A DNA stretch of 64,000 nt from JBIOHP01 sp044449065 (GCA_044449065.1 JBIOHP010000019.1:1-64000); one strand, 5' to 3'; counted from the first letter of the stretch, positions 44,120-54,234 are shown. The notes: a model not told the origin generated them from the letters alone. A program made the numbers and translations.

Positions 44120-45766
44120 TTATTTCATCAATACAAATTTCTTCACATCGGAGAAATTATTTGCTTGCAGACGGTAGAAGTACACGCCGCTGGGTTGGTT
44201 CATCAAATCAAATTCCATGGTATACTTTCCCGGGGTTTGATGTTCTTTATGGAATCGTTCGATTTCCTGACCGAGAATATTGAAGATGACAATTTCAATG
44301 TCTGCGAGCTCAGGGATAGAATAATCCACTCTAGTTACCGGATTAAACGGATTGGGATAATTTTCGGATAGCGAATATGACAGCGGACGAATTTTATGAT
44401 CGTTGTGCACCTCAGTAATAATTCCCAACCTTCCGTTTCTTCCGGTGTGCTGTGCCTTTATCCACCCCTGCGTTGTCCAATATGATAGGATCGCACCCCC
44501 ATTATTGTCGGAGGCGAGAGAAGGAAAATAGGCATTCGATGGATCCGAGATTACGGTAAACGAATCGGGCCAGAGCGGGCTGCCGGAAGTATCGAATTTT
44601 TGCGCATGACCGCTAACATAGAAATATAAACCCAGCTCCCCTTTTGAAGAAAACGTCATTGGAAATTCTTCTCCGTGGATATCTAAACCATAATTCTGCC
44701 AGTGCCCTCCATTTTTATCTATTCTTTGAGCGCGAGTTCTTCCGATCCCGGATGTGTCCTGAAACGACCACACAAAAAATACACCACCATAGCCATCGGG
44801 TTGCAAAGGTTCAGATACGGGGCCCCATGAATGCCTAACCATGCCGTATTGGCTTATCCAAGCAGTATCACCGCTTGAAGATAATTTCGTCATAGTCCAT
44901 ATATCAATTGGGTGATTAAGAGAATCAACCACGGTCCTGTCATATTGAGTAAAATAGCCGACACTATCTTTTTCTGCCACCACCATACCCGATCCATTAA
45001 ATATCATTGGCAATATTGTATTACCATTTAGATCGATCACTCTCATCCCTTTTGATGATTGAATGTAAACGCGGGATCCAAGCCTTTTAACGTAACCGAC
45101 CTGTATTTGGCCCTTCACCGATGCGGTATCATATCCTTTTTTCCAGAGCTTGTTTCCGTTAGAATCATAGCGGGTACCCCACACTGTCTCCAAATTTGTC
45201 GAGCTCGTGTCCCCGAAATTGTCTTCCTCAACTATAAAGATAACGCCGCCGGCTCCATCGGTTACACCGTAAGCGTATTTTCGTCCTCCCTGCAATGATC
45301 CATAGTTTATTCCTCCGGTTTGCCATCGCACATTGCCGTTCTTATCCACCCGTTGTGCATAGAGCGCCCAATTATAGCAATATGTCCCAAGGTCGTAATC
45401 CACACAGTGAGCTCCATGCGGATCAGTCCACCTAAAAATTACTCCACCGTCGTTGTCGGTTATCAGCGGGATATATTGGTATTGTGAACCAGCCTCATAT
45501 TGTGCCAGCACCGGTTGAGACCATATCATTTTGCCATAAGGATCGAGCTTTTGGAGATAAATATAATCATCGAGGATCCCGGAAATGATGCAGCTCCCAT
45601 CATCATACGATACTATCTGTGAATATAAACCAGGAGTAACGATCAACCCGCTATCGGCGACGGGAGAGGTAGACCATTGCCCATAGCATTGCGCCTGCAA
45701 AAAAAACCATAGCAATGCGCCTGCTTTAAAAAAACTTAGCATCGTAAATCGTATTTTTATCGACAT
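44120..45766 (-). CDS. T9SS-secreted beta-propeller-like protein
   Basis: A 548-residue secreted protein. Signal peptide (cleavage near 'QAQCYGQ'), then repeated units with the pattern 'D.. G...W' ('LDPYGKMIWSQ', 'VDKNGNVRWQ', 'YDSNGNKLWKK', 'FDTSGSPLWPD') alternating with 'DGAGGVIF' and 'DNNGGAILSYW', suggesting a beta-propeller, and a type A sorting domain (last 85 residues, 'SLSENYPNPFNPVTRVDYSI', 'GVYFYRL'). It is expected on the cell surface or outside. The binding partner or function is unknown. GAGG precedes the ATG and a strong terminator follows. Confidence 0.87.
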   Translation of the reverse strand: MSIKIRFTMLSFFKAGALLWFFLQAQCYGQWSTSPVADSGLIVTPGLYSQIVSYDDGSCIISGILDDYIYLQKLDPYGKMIWSQPVLAQYEAGSQYQYIPLITDNDGGVIFRWTDPHGAHCVDYDLGTYCYNWALYAQRVDKNGNVRWQTGGINYGSLQGGRKYAYGVTDGAGGVIFIVEEDNFGDTSSTNLETVWGTRYDSNGNKLWKKGYDTASVKGQIQVGYVKRLGSRVYIQSSKGMRVIDLNGNTILPMIFNGSGMVVAEKDSVGYFTQYDRTVVDSLNHPIDIWTMTKLSSSGDTAWISQYGMVRHSWGPVSEPLQPDGYGGVFFVWSFQDTSGIGRTRAQRIDKNGGHWQNYGLDIHGEEFPMTFSSKGELGLYFYVSGHAQKFDTSGSPLWPDSFTVISDPSNAYFPSLASDNNGGAILSYWTTQGWIKAQHTGRNGRLGIITEVHNDHKIRPLSYSLSENYPNPFNPVTRVDYSIPELADIEIVIFNILGQEIERFHKEHQTPGKYTMEFDLMNQPSGVYFYRLQANNFSDVKKFVLMK

Positions 45767-45952
45767 GGTACAGCCTCAAATATTACAAGAAACTACGGAA
45801 AGATAGATCAGAAATCAAGTAATTTTATGAAAAAAATAAATATTTTTCTCAAGTAAGCATCGTCCAATAAATCTAACCTTATAATTATCAGAGCTTTATG
45901 CCATGCTCACAGGGTGGGAGTGTGTGTAAAAATGCAGGAACTATGAAGCCCG

Positions 45953-46873
45953 CTAATTTTTCAACTCTATCGCTCTCGCAACCATAATCCCCGTCTGGGA
46001 CTTATGAGCAAGAAGATGCCGGCTGAGAGTTTCATCGGTAATATAGATCGCGCCGTTCTTATCGGGAGCATGGAGAAGGTGGAGCGAGCCGTCCTTCTTA
46101 TGAATTGCAACCCCGGTATGGGAAATATCAAGCCCGTTGACGCCGGTGGTGATTGCGATTATATCCCCGTCTTGAATTTTTGATTCAATCCGGGCTATGC
46201 TCTTTTTCGGAATATAATAGAGTGGCAAGTTTGAAATATCATTCTCGATGTTTTTCAATCTTGTATAGACAGAGTCGTCAGCCAGTTGCTTGTACGATTC
46301 CTTGTGTTCGGTCATGAAGTTAATTGGCTTATGGTATGCTACCCCGCCTAACTCTTTGGTCACATCGGTCAGGATGCTTTTCTTCCTGTTGTCGCTGATC
46401 CAGTCAACGAAATAATGTAATCTGGATGAATAGCCGTTCATAACTCCGTTGCGGTACCGAATCATTTGAAGCTGGCGAGCATAGGCGTCGTACGTCAACA
46501 TATTTAATTTAATTGCGCGCGCCAGTGCAAAGATATTCTCTACGAACGTGACGCAATCAAATCCCCGCAGGTTTACGACGAGATGTTCCGTGGTCGACGA
46601 ATCGAGCGTTCCCCCAACATAAGGCGCTCCGATAAATTTTTGTCCGATTGCCGTCATAACCGTTCCCATCGGTTTTACAATGAGCTTTTGTTCAAATGCG
46701 TACGAAAATATTTTGTTGCAAATTAAGCGGTCTTCAGTTGGCGCTGTCTGAGAGACCGCAGCGGATCCCAAAAGATTTGTTATTATGATGAGATAGATGA
46801 AGCGAATAATAAATGCAGTTCGATGGCGGATTTTCCATCCCCCTGTCTTCACAGTTGAGAATTCATCCTGCAT
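45953..46873 (-). CDS. DUF1460 protein, N-acetylmuramoyl-L-alanine amidase-like
   Basis: About 306 residues. Signal anchor (about residues 15-40), then the DUF1460 pattern: 'FDCVTFVENIFALA' with the likely catalytic Cys, 'IRYRNGVMNGYSSRLHYFVDWISDN', 'GDIIAITTGVNGLDISHTGV' with the likely catalytic His, and 'LHLLHAPDKNGAIYI'. The fold is of the NlpC/P60 type and members act on peptidoglycan stem peptides or recycled muropeptides. ATG 46873 is preferred over the TTG at 46882. It follows dnaB in the same direction with about 50 nt between. Confidence 0.9.
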   Translation of the reverse strand: MQDEFSTVKTGGWKIRHRTAFIIRFIYLIIITNLLGSAAVSQTAPTEDRLICNKIFSYAFEQKLIVKPMGTVMTAIGQKFIGAPYVGGTLDSSTTEHLVVNLRGFDCVTFVENIFALARAIKLNMLTYDAYARQLQMIRYRNGVMNGYSSRLHYFVDWISDNRKKSILTDVTKELGGVAYHKPINFMTEHKESYKQLADDSVYTRLKNIENDISNLPLYYIPKKSIARIESKIQDGDIIAITTGVNGLDISHTGVAIHKKDGSLHLLHAPDKNGAIYITDETLSRHLLAHKSQTGIMVARAIELKN

Positions 46874-46921
46874 ACGCGCCAAAATCTTTGCCGGGCGGGA
46901 TTAAGTGTGCTAATACGAAAA

Positions 46922-48385
46922 TCAGAACGGCGGTTCTTCCACAGGTTCAACCGCGGGCTCGGGAGGCAGGTACGCAGCCATACCGGGACTTGCAAGTTTC
47001 TCGAAGCCGGCATATTCTTTTACGAACGCAAGCCGCACGATGCCTGTTGGACCGTTTCGCTGTTTGCCGATGATGATCTCTGCCATTCCTTCGGAGGAAA
47101 CTGTTCCAAGCTCATCGTCCTTGATTTCCTGGATGCCGTATGTTTCCGGACGGTGGACAAAGAGCACAACGTCGGCGTCCTGTTCAATGGCGCCTGATTC
47201 ACGCAAGTCTGCAAGGAGGGGTCGGCGATCCGGGCGGTTCTCTACGGCTCGATTCAACTGCGAAAGGGCCACCACCGGTATATTTAATTCTTTTGCAAGA
47301 GCTTTTAAAGAACGGGAGATCATGGAAATTTCACGTTCGCGCGATTCGGCGTTCTTATGACCCTGGATCAATTGCAGATAGTCGACGATCACCATTCCTA
47401 TATCATGCTCCGCTTTGAGCCGGCGCGCTTTGGCGCGGAGCTCCAGCACGCCCAACGCAGGCGTATCATCGATGAATATTTTTGCATCCGCCAGCTTGCC
47501 GACGATGCGGCTTAAATTTTTCCATTTTTCATCCGCGAGCCGTCCGGTACGGAGCGCGTGGGCGTTCACTTTTGCTTCGGCGGATAAAAGGCGAATGACT
47601 AATTGCTGTTCGGACATTTCAATGCTGAAGATTGCCACCCCCACGCGCTTTTGGGGATGGAGCGCCGCGTTACGCGCGATAGAAAGAGCCAATGCTGTTT
47701 TACCCTGGCTCGGTCGTCCCGCCACAATAATGAGATCGGAATTCTGGAAGCCGCCCGTCAGATTATCGAGATCGGTAAATCCCGTCGGAGCGCCGGTGAT
47801 GCCGCTGTGTTTTCCGTGAATATCCTGGAGGATTTCAAACGTTTCCTGCAGCGCGCGTTTGATCGGGGTAAAAGATTTTTTTAAACGCCGTTCGGAAATT
47901 TGAAAAATTTTGGCTTCGGCTTCATCGAGCAGGTCCAATGCGTCTTCGGTGTCCGTAAATGCGCGGGAAGCAACCTCGGTGGACGCCGAAATGAGACTCC
48001 GCATCAGCGCCTTTTCGAGGACGATGCGGGCATGATATTCAACATTTGCCGACGTAGTAACATTGGAGGTAAGCTCGGTGATGTAGACGGGATCTTCCAC
48101 GGCGTCGATTTCGCCTCGTCTGCGAAGTTCTTCCACAAGCGTGACTGCGTCGATCGGCTCGTCTTTTTCGAATAAGGACATCATCGATCGGAATAATTTT
48201 TGATGCATGGGGCTATAGAAACTCCCCGTATCGAGAAATTCCAGCACCTTCGATACTGCTTCCTTATCGATGAGCATTGCGCCAAGAACCGCTTTTTCGA
48301 CGTCAACTGCCTGCGGGGGAATTCTACCCTCGGCAGTGCCGCCGGTGGGATTCTGAGTTCCGTATGATGAGCGTACTTCAGCCAA
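46922..48385 (-). CDS. dnaB: Replicative DNA helicase DnaB
   Basis: A 487-residue hexameric helicase that opens the replication fork. N-terminal DnaB domain (about 22-125, 'PPQAVDVEKAVLGAMLID'), then the RecA-like ATPase with Walker A 'AGRPSQGKTALAL', Walker B 'IGMVIVDYLQLI', 'ALAKELNIPVVALSQLNR' and the arginine-finger region 'ADVVLFVHRPE'. No intein. The only reasonable start is TTG 48385: AAGGG, overlapping the last codons of udg, lies 8 nt before it, so translation is coupled to the UDG gene. Confidence 0.97.
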   Translation of the reverse strand: MAEVRSSYGTQNPTGGTAEGRIPPQAVDVEKAVLGAMLIDKEAVSKVLEFLDTGSFYSPMHQKLFRSMMSLFEKDEPIDAVTLVEELRRRGEIDAVEDPVYITELTSNVTTSANVEYHARIVLEKALMRSLISASTEVASRAFTDTEDALDLLDEAEAKIFQISERRLKKSFTPIKRALQETFEILQDIHGKHSGITGAPTGFTDLDNLTGGFQNSDLIIVAGRPSQGKTALALSIARNAALHPQKRVGVAIFSIEMSEQQLVIRLLSAEAKVNAHALRTGRLADEKWKNLSRIVGKLADAKIFIDDTPALGVLELRAKARRLKAEHDIGMVIVDYLQLIQGHKNAESREREISMISRSLKALAKELNIPVVALSQLNRAVENRPDRRPLLADLRESGAIEQDADVVLFVHRPETYGIQEIKDDELGTVSSEGMAEIIIGKQRNGPTGIVRLAFVKEYAGFEKLASPGMAAYLPPEPAVEPVEEPPF

Positions 48386-48389
48386 AGAA

Positions 48390-49127
48390 TTAACCCTTCA
48401 CCGATTCATCGTACATTTTTCTTAACTTCTTCATATCTTCCCACGTCGGTCGCTTCCAATTTTCATTTCTCAATAACGCCGCCGGATGATACGTTACAAT
48501 GAGTTTCGCACCCTTAAAATCATGGACCTTTTCTCTCAATACGGTGAGCGAGTCTTTGGTTTGTAAAAGCCATTGCGCCGATATTCGTCCGAGGCAAACA
48601 ATAAATTTGGGTTTCATAATCTCGATCTGTTTGTAGAGATACGGCGTGCAAGTTTCCATTTCGGCTGGCAGCGGGTCGCGGTTGTTCGGTGGCCGGCATT
48701 TTAAAATATTGCAGATATAAATATCTTCACGCTTCATGCCGATCGCTTCAAGAATTTTATTGAGCAGTTGTCCCGCTCTGCCGACAAACGGTTCGCCCTG
48801 CCGGTCTTCATCCGCGCCGGGCGCTTCGCCGATAAACATGATCTCAGCTTTTGGATTACCCACCCCGAAGACAAATTTCGTTCTCGTGCTGCCCAGCGGA
48901 CATTTCAGGCACTCGCAGATTTGTTCATTAAGGGTTTTGAGCGAGGTGGTGTTCATCCAGGGTTCGTCTGGGACAAATAATGAGGTATCCTGGGCGGGAG
49001 ATTTCTTTTTTGATTTCATAGGTTCAATATAGACTGTATCCCCGAACAAATCCTGCTGTTGTTGGAGAAATCGATCTGCCTGATTTAAAATTTCTCGTAA
49101 TTCCGTTTTTATATCCGATGACGGCAT
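48390..49127 (-). CDS. Family 4 (Fe-S) uracil-DNA glycosylase
   Basis: A 245-residue DNA repair enzyme that removes uracil from DNA. The 4Fe-4S cysteines are in 'ICECLKCPLGSTRT' (Cys-x2-Cys) and later near 'CNILKCRPP' and 'METCTPY'. Motif A is 'GEAPGADEDRQGEPFVGRAG', motif B 'TYHPAALLRNE'. The N-terminal 60 residues form a Lys/Gln-rich extension without a known domain, common in this family. It sits between coaBC and dnaB, and its stop codon region holds the ribosome site of dnaB. Confidence 0.95.
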   Translation of the reverse strand: MPSSDIKTELREILNQADRFLQQQQDLFGDTVYIEPMKSKKKSPAQDTSLFVPDEPWMNTTSLKTLNEQICECLKCPLGSTRTKFVFGVGNPKAEIMFIGEAPGADEDRQGEPFVGRAGQLLNKILEAIGMKREDIYICNILKCRPPNNRDPLPAEMETCTPYLYKQIEIMKPKFIVCLGRISAQWLLQTKDSLTVLREKVHDFKGAKLIVTYHPAALLRNENWKRPTWEDMKKLRKMYDESVKG

Positions 49128-49206
49128 TGGTACATCCTGTGTAAATAATTTTATCCGAAACGACTTCGCGCCGGATTCTTTCGGCGGGAAGCACCTGGAA
49201 GCCCCG

Positions 49207-50418
49207 CTATTTCTTCATCAACTTTACCACACTGTCAAGTATTTCGTTTGCGACGTCGAACTTCGGCAGTTTTTTTAATTTTATGACTTTCCCGCTCTTC
49301 ATAATAATGGTGACTATATTCGTGTCGCTGCCGAATCCAGCTCCCTCATGAAGAGGATTGTTGAGCACGATGAAATCGAGTTTCTTTTGTTTCAGTTTTT
49401 GTTTTGCATTTTTAAGTTCGCGCTCCGTTTCCAGCGAAAATCCGACAATGACTTTTCCCTTTGTATGCCCGGTAAGAGAACTGAGAATATCAGGCGTTGT
49501 CTTTAGTTCCAGGGCGCGCATGCCGTCGGATTTTTTTATTTTATTCTTTTTAACTTCCTTGGGGGCATAATCTGCGACAGCAGCCGCCATGACGAGAGCG
49601 TCGGCGCCGGAGATTTCTTTTGTCACTGCCGCGTGCATTTCACGCGCAGATTCGATGGTGATGCGGCGGACGTTGCGCGGCGCCAGAAGACTTACCGGAC
49701 CCGATATTAGCGTTACATCTGCGCCGCGGAGCGCGGCTGCGCCCGCAATTGCATAACCCATCTTGCCGGAGGATCTATTGCCGATGTAGCGAACAGGATC
49801 GATGGCTTCATAGGTGGGTCCTGCCGTCACCAGAATCTTTTTGCCTTCCAGATCCCTGTCGGATTTCTCGATTATTTTTTCGACCGCTTCGATGATCGCG
49901 TTGAAATCGGGGAGCCGTCCTTTACCCGTTAACCCGCTGGCAAGATCGCCGGATTCGGGCGGGACAACGAAATATCCAATTTCCCGCAGGCGGGTCACGT
50001 TCGTTTGCGTTGTGGTATGTTCCCACATATCTGCATCCATCGCTGGACTAATGAGGAGCGGACAACGGAGCGCCAGCGCAATTGTCGTGACCGCATTATC
50101 GGAATACCCGGAAGCAAGCTTTGCCATTGTGTTGGCAGTTGCCGGCGCTATGATCATCGCGTTCGCCCATTGACCCAATTCAATGTGCCACGTTCCGGTT
50201 TTAACCGTCCGCGTATCGTGATCGAAAAACATATCCGAAATAACCTCGTTTCCAGAAAGGGTGGCAAGAGTAAGTTTCGTCACGAATTTCTGGGCGGATT
50301 CAGTCATCACCACCTGCACATTTGCGCCGGCTTTTTTAAGCTGACGCACAAGGAAAGGTATTTTGTAAGCGGCAATACCCCCGGTGATACCAACCAGAAT
50401 ATTTTTTTCTTTTAACAT
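49207..50418 (-). CDS. coaBC: Bifunctional phosphopantothenoylcysteine decarboxylase/phosphopantothenate-cysteine ligase
   Basis: A 403-residue enzyme for steps two and three of coenzyme A synthesis. The N-terminal FMN-dependent CoaC half shows 'GITGGIAAYK' and the family motif 'APATANTMAKLASG'; the C-terminal CoaB half shows 'TAGPTYEAIDPVRYIGNRSS' and 'AAAVADYAP', with the late 'KKLDFIVLNN'. Both halves are complete. It lies 56 nt after rpoZ in the usual rpoZ-coaBC order. Confidence 0.97.
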   Translation of the reverse strand: MLKEKNILVGITGGIAAYKIPFLVRQLKKAGANVQVVMTESAQKFVTKLTLATLSGNEVISDMFFDHDTRTVKTGTWHIELGQWANAMIIAPATANTMAKLASGYSDNAVTTIALALRCPLLISPAMDADMWEHTTTQTNVTRLREIGYFVVPPESGDLASGLTGKGRLPDFNAIIEAVEKIIEKSDRDLEGKKILVTAGPTYEAIDPVRYIGNRSSGKMGYAIAGAAALRGADVTLISGPVSLLAPRNVRRITIESAREMHAAVTKEISGADALVMAAAVADYAPKEVKKNKIKKSDGMRALELKTTPDILSSLTGHTKGKVIVGFSLETERELKNAKQKLKQKKLDFIVLNNPLHEGAGFGSDTNIVTIIMKSGKVIKLKKLPKFDVANEILDSVVKLMKK

Positions 50419-50474
50419 GGTAATCCCAAAGGGCTGATTAACGCGAACAGCGATGCGCGATTTCCCGCATGCGA

Positions 50475-50798
50475 TTACGGCAAGACAGGCAGAATTTCAT
50501 CTTCCTTATACCGGAAGGTGAGCTGTATGCCCATCATCTCGTTGATCGCAATTTCAGGAGGATTGGCGCGCTGTTCGAATTCTTTCGCGATGAGGATTTG
50601 ATCGGGGTTTGTTTGAGGGATGTCCGTCTCCTCCTCGGGATCGAAAATCTTTGTCTGCACCATTTCAACCCGCTGGTTGAATTCGATCTTCACCTCTTCG
50701 TTGATCTGGCGCGCTCGTTTCGACATGACAACGATCGCTTCATAGATGTTGTCAGCCGTATTTTTAAGTTTTTCTATATCGACCGGTTTAACAGTCAT
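50475..50798 (-). CDS. rpoZ: DNA-directed RNA polymerase subunit omega
   Basis: A 107-residue protein with the omega core 'NIYEAIVVMSKRARQINEE' and 'KIEFNQRVEM', the longer form usual in Bacteroidota and relatives. It helps assemble RNA polymerase. Its place between gmk and coaBC supports the assignment. Confidence 0.9.
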   Translation of the reverse strand: MTVKPVDIEKLKNTADNIYEAIVVMSKRARQINEEVKIEFNQRVEMVQTKIFDPEEETDIPQTNPDQILIAKEFEQRANPPEIAINEMMGIQLTFRYKEDEILPVLP

Positions 50799-50833
50799 AT
50801 TGGTTGCTGCCTTTCTTGATGTAAATAGTTATT

Positions 50834-51418
50834 TTAATGAACAATTTCCATACGCCGGGACGTTCCATCGTTGTTAAATATTATTGCTTCGACTTCCGCT
50901 ATCGCTTGTTCCAGGTTGTCGTTCACAACCTGGTAATCAAATTCGTTTTCCTTTAAAAGCTCCATCGGCACACGCTCAAGCCGTTTGCTCAGGGATTCCG
51001 GATCATCGGTATTCCTATTTACTAAACGCGTATAGAGCACCGCCATGCTCGGCGGTTTTATAAAAATAAGCAGGGCATCGGGAAACTGCCGTTTTATAGA
51101 TATTGCTCCCTTCACATCGACGTCGAAGAGAAGCGATTTTCCCGATCCAACTATACGCGCTATCTCGCTCTTTAGAGTTCCGTACAGGTTGCCGAATATC
51201 TCCTCCCATTCGATGAATTTTCCTTCATGAATGGATCTTTCAAAATCTGCTCTTTGCAAGAAATAATAATCTTTCCCGTTGACTTCGCCGGGCCGCTGGG
51301 GTCGCGTTGTCGCGGATATCGAAAATTCAATTTCCGTGTGGCGTTTTAATATTTCATGCGCAATGGATGTTTTTCCGCTCCCGCTCGGCGCGGAGATAAC
51401 GATGAGTTTCGGATTCAC
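50834..51418 (-). CDS. gmk: Guanylate kinase
   Basis: A 194-residue enzyme that makes GDP from GMP. P-loop 'SAPSGSGKTSIAHEIL' at the N-terminus, 'FSISATTRPQRPGEVNGKDY' (GMP site) and 'RLERVPMEL' in the lid region. The start is GTG 51418 with GGGAG upstream. It follows yicC by 52 nt. Confidence 0.96.
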   Translation of the reverse strand: MNPKLIVISAPSGSGKTSIAHEILKRHTEIEFSISATTRPQRPGEVNGKDYYFLQRADFERSIHEGKFIEWEEIFGNLYGTLKSEIARIVGSGKSLLFDVDVKGAISIKRQFPDALLIFIKPPSMAVLYTRLVNRNTDDPESLSKRLERVPMELLKENEFDYQVVNDNLEQAIAEVEAIIFNNDGTSRRMEIVH

Positions 51419-51470
51419 TCCCGTTCACTCCCGGCAAATACTATTGGTTGCAGCACGTCCGCGTAATCCG

Positions 51471-52355
51471 TTACTCGATATTTTGAAGCTGCTCGCGGAT
51501 CTTTTCTAATTCCTCTTTAATCGTAACCACATTATGGGAGATTTCGGAGTCGTAGGATTTTGAGCCGATGGTATTTGCTTCGCGATTCATTTCCTGCAAG
51601 AGGAAATTCAATTTTCTTCCGGCTGCCTCTTCGTTTGCGAGCGCTGCGAGGAAAAATTTTATGTGACTATGGAATCTTACGCATTCCTCCGTGATGTCTA
51701 ACTTATCGGCGAGCATGGTTATTTCAAATTCCAGCCGCTTATCATCGATGATGGAGGGATCTTCCAATAATTTGTGGACTTTTTCGCGAAGCTGCGTCCG
51801 CTCAATATCGATCCGCTCTTTGCTGACGCGTTCGTTTTCATCGATAAGGCGTTCCATTTGATGAAGGCGTTTTTCAACATCCAGGCCAAGCTCGTGTCCT
51901 TCTTTCCGGCGCATCATTGCCAGATCATCAACAGCGAGATCCAGCGCAGCTTCCGTGCTCAGCCATTCATTATTGTCCTCTTTCGTGATATCGGGCGGCT
52001 CGAAGATTTCTGAAAATTTTAACAGATGATCGATGCCGATCTGTTCGCGAAGTTTGAGTTTTTTCTTCAACTCCTTTAACAGTGCATAATACATTTTCGC
52101 AGCCGGGAGATTAATCGCCAGCGGAAGTTCCGCGCTATTATTCGAATGCTGGATGGAAATAACAACGCTGAGTTTTCCCCGCACAATTTTCTTCCGCAGC
52201 AATTCTTTAACATCGTTCTCGCGGTGGGAGACGCTCCGTGGCAGTTTGGCGGCAACTTCAAAATAACGACTGTTCACACTTCGGATTTCGACTATTGTAG
52301 TGATGCCATCAAGGGTTGCCTCGCCGCGGCCATACCCAGTCATGCTTGAAATCAT
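51471..52355 (-). CDS. yicC: YicC/YloC-family endoribonuclease
   Basis: A 294-residue protein with the family opening 'SMTGYGRGEATLDG' and 'EIRSVNSRYFEV', a central coiled-coil region ('MERLIDENERVSKERIDIE'), and the DUF1732 end 'GRKLNFLLQEMNREANTIGS'. YicC proteins are RNases with a role in RNA turnover and stationary phase. It is first in the yicC-gmk-rpoZ-coaBC-udg-dnaB series on the minus strand. Confidence 0.95.
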   Translation of the reverse strand: MISSMTGYGRGEATLDGITTIVEIRSVNSRYFEVAAKLPRSVSHRENDVKELLRKKIVRGKLSVVISIQHSNNSAELPLAINLPAAKMYYALLKELKKKLKLREQIGIDHLLKFSEIFEPPDITKEDNNEWLSTEAALDLAVDDLAMMRRKEGHELGLDVEKRLHQMERLIDENERVSKERIDIERTQLREKVHKLLEDPSIIDDKRLEFEITMLADKLDITEECVRFHSHIKFFLAALANEEAAGRKLNFLLQEMNREANTIGSKSYDSEISHNVVTIKEELEKIREQLQNIE

Positions 52356-52554
52356 CGAAAAAGGCTTATTCTATTGAGTTTTGATAAAAAAGAGTATATC
52401 AAAGTACCCAAAAAAAGGTCATTTGTCAAGAAAAAGCTTTCGACAAGTTGTAAACACCTTTTTCACAGTATTCATGCCAATTTAATTGAATCTCCATGTA
52501 CTTTTGGATATATTGTGGATAACTATGTCAATTATTCCACTTTTTTAAAGACGT

Positions 52555-54234
52555 TTGGTTACCCACTATTTTACCCTCCATGCCCTTTGCCGGGAATTGG
52601 AACCTCGATTACGGAACTCCCAAATTCAGGAGGTGTTCACCCAGCAAAAAGATGAACTGTATATTTCCGTTGCTATTGATGACGGAATCAGTACGCTATC
52701 CATCTCGGTCGATCCTTCGTTGAATCATTTCCTGCTCCGTGAAAACGTCAATCGCGCCAAAAAGAATTCGGTTGATCTGTTTCCAGACCTTGTAGGAAAA
52801 ATAATAACCCGGATTGGCATGCTCGGCTTCGATCGAACGGTGGAAATTTCATTTGAAGAATCTGCAGATACATTATTGCTTCAATTATACAACAGCGCCC
52901 GAAGCAATGTTTTTCTTGTCGACGGGGAGAAAATAATTCTCGAAGCGTTTAAACATGGAAAAACGCATGCGGGAAAACAGCTTGCTTCTCCGCAGCAGCG
53001 ATCTGATGAAATGCTCACGCTTAACAAAAGCGATTGGATGAATTATTTGCATGGGGAAGACATGGCGATATATGCTGCGCTGAAAATCAAACTTCCGTTT
53101 TTTGGTTCAACGTATATCAGGGAAACTCTCTACCGTGCGGGCGTGGAAGAGAAATCACTTTCTTCCCTTATTGACGAATTGGCGTTGGAAAAAATATTTG
53201 CCGCGATTCGCGCAATCAACAGTGAACGCGAAAAACCTTGCCCGGCAATTTATTTCCGCGACGATCACCCGGCGGTGTTCTCCGTTTTGCCGTTAAACCA
53301 TCTTTCCGGATTGCGTGTCGAAATATTCGAGAATATTAACCAGGCGGTAAAAATATGTTTAACCCGGATTTATAAACAGCAACACAGCGACAGCGGGAAG
53401 AAAGAGCTTTTCGGAAAATTGAAAACAATCGCTGACCGAAGCCGGCGGACGGTTGATTCATATGATCGCCAGGCGAGGGAATCTTCCCGCGCAGCGGAGT
53501 ATGAACGAATGGGAAGCATCATTATGGGCAACCTCGATCAGATTGCGAAAGGGATGTCGTCCGCGGAGCTGCCCGATATTATAAGCGGAGAGGGAACCGC
53601 CAAGATCACGCTGGACCCAAAGCTATCGCCGGTAAAAAACGCGGAACGTTATTTCGATAAGGCGAAGAAAACCAAATCAGCGCTAAAAGATAATGCGGTA
53701 CGCTCCATCGAAGCGCAGAAAGAATCGAAATTACTTGAAGCCATGGTGATTCAACTTGAAGAATGCGAAACACCAGACCAGTTGAAAGATTTTACCGATA
53801 CCTACCGGATAGAATTAACGAAGCTGCATCTTCTGAGAGAGAGCGCTGATAAAAACAAACCGCCCTTCCGTATATTCACCGTCGCCGGCGGGTTTGAGGT
53901 GTGGGTTGGAAAAAGCAGCGCCAATAATGATCTGCTGACCATGAAATTCAGCAAGCCGAACGATCTCTGGTTCCATGCGCGGGGATCGAGCGGATCGCAT
54001 ACGGTGCTGAAAGTTCCCGATACTTCCCATCCGCCGGGCAAGGAAGCCATTACTCAAGCCGCGTCGATTGCCGCTTATTACAGCAAAATGCGGAACGCGA
54101 GCAACGTTCCCGTGGCGTATTGCGAGAGGAAATATGTCAGGAAATCAAAAGGGCTTGCCGAAGGGGCTGTGTTTCTTGAAAGAGAAAAAGTGATTTTTGT
54201 GACTCCGAGATTACCCCAAACAGACTTGAATTAA
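52555..54234 (+). CDS. rqcH: RqcH/NFACT-family ribosome quality-control protein
   Basis: A 559-residue NFACT protein: NFACT-N domain ('FTLHALCRELEPRLRNSQIQ'), two helix-hairpin-helix and coiled-coil parts (about 270-420, 'LKTIADRSRRTVDSYDRQ'), and the NFACT-R domain ('GGFEVWVGKSSANNDLLTMK', 'PNDLWFHARGSSGSHTVLK'). RqcH binds stalled 50S-nascent chain complexes and adds C-terminal alanine tails. An in-frame stop at 52546 and the conserved start 'THYFTLHALCREL' force the start to TTG 52555, with only a weak AAAGA before it. Confidence 0.93.
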   Translation: MVTHYFTLHALCRELEPRLRNSQIQEVFTQQKDELYISVAIDDGISTLSISVDPSLNHFLLRENVNRAKKNSVDLFPDLVGKIITRIGMLGFDRTVEISFEESADTLLLQLYNSARSNVFLVDGEKIILEAFKHGKTHAGKQLASPQQRSDEMLTLNKSDWMNYLHGEDMAIYAALKIKLPFFGSTYIRETLYRAGVEEKSLSSLIDELALEKIFAAIRAINSEREKPCPAIYFRDDHPAVFSVLPLNHLSGLRVEIFENINQAVKICLTRIYKQQHSDSGKKELFGKLKTIADRSRRTVDSYDRQARESSRAAEYERMGSIIMGNLDQIAKGMSSAELPDIISGEGTAKITLDPKLSPVKNAERYFDKAKKTKSALKDNAVRSIEAQKESKLLEAMVIQLEECETPDQLKDFTDTYRIELTKLHLLRESADKNKPPFRIFTVAGGFEVWVGKSSANNDLLTMKFSKPNDLWFHARGSSGSHTVLKVPDTSHPPGKEAITQAASIAAYYSKMRNASNVPVAYCERKYVRKSKGLAEGAVFLEREKVIFVTPRLPQTDLN

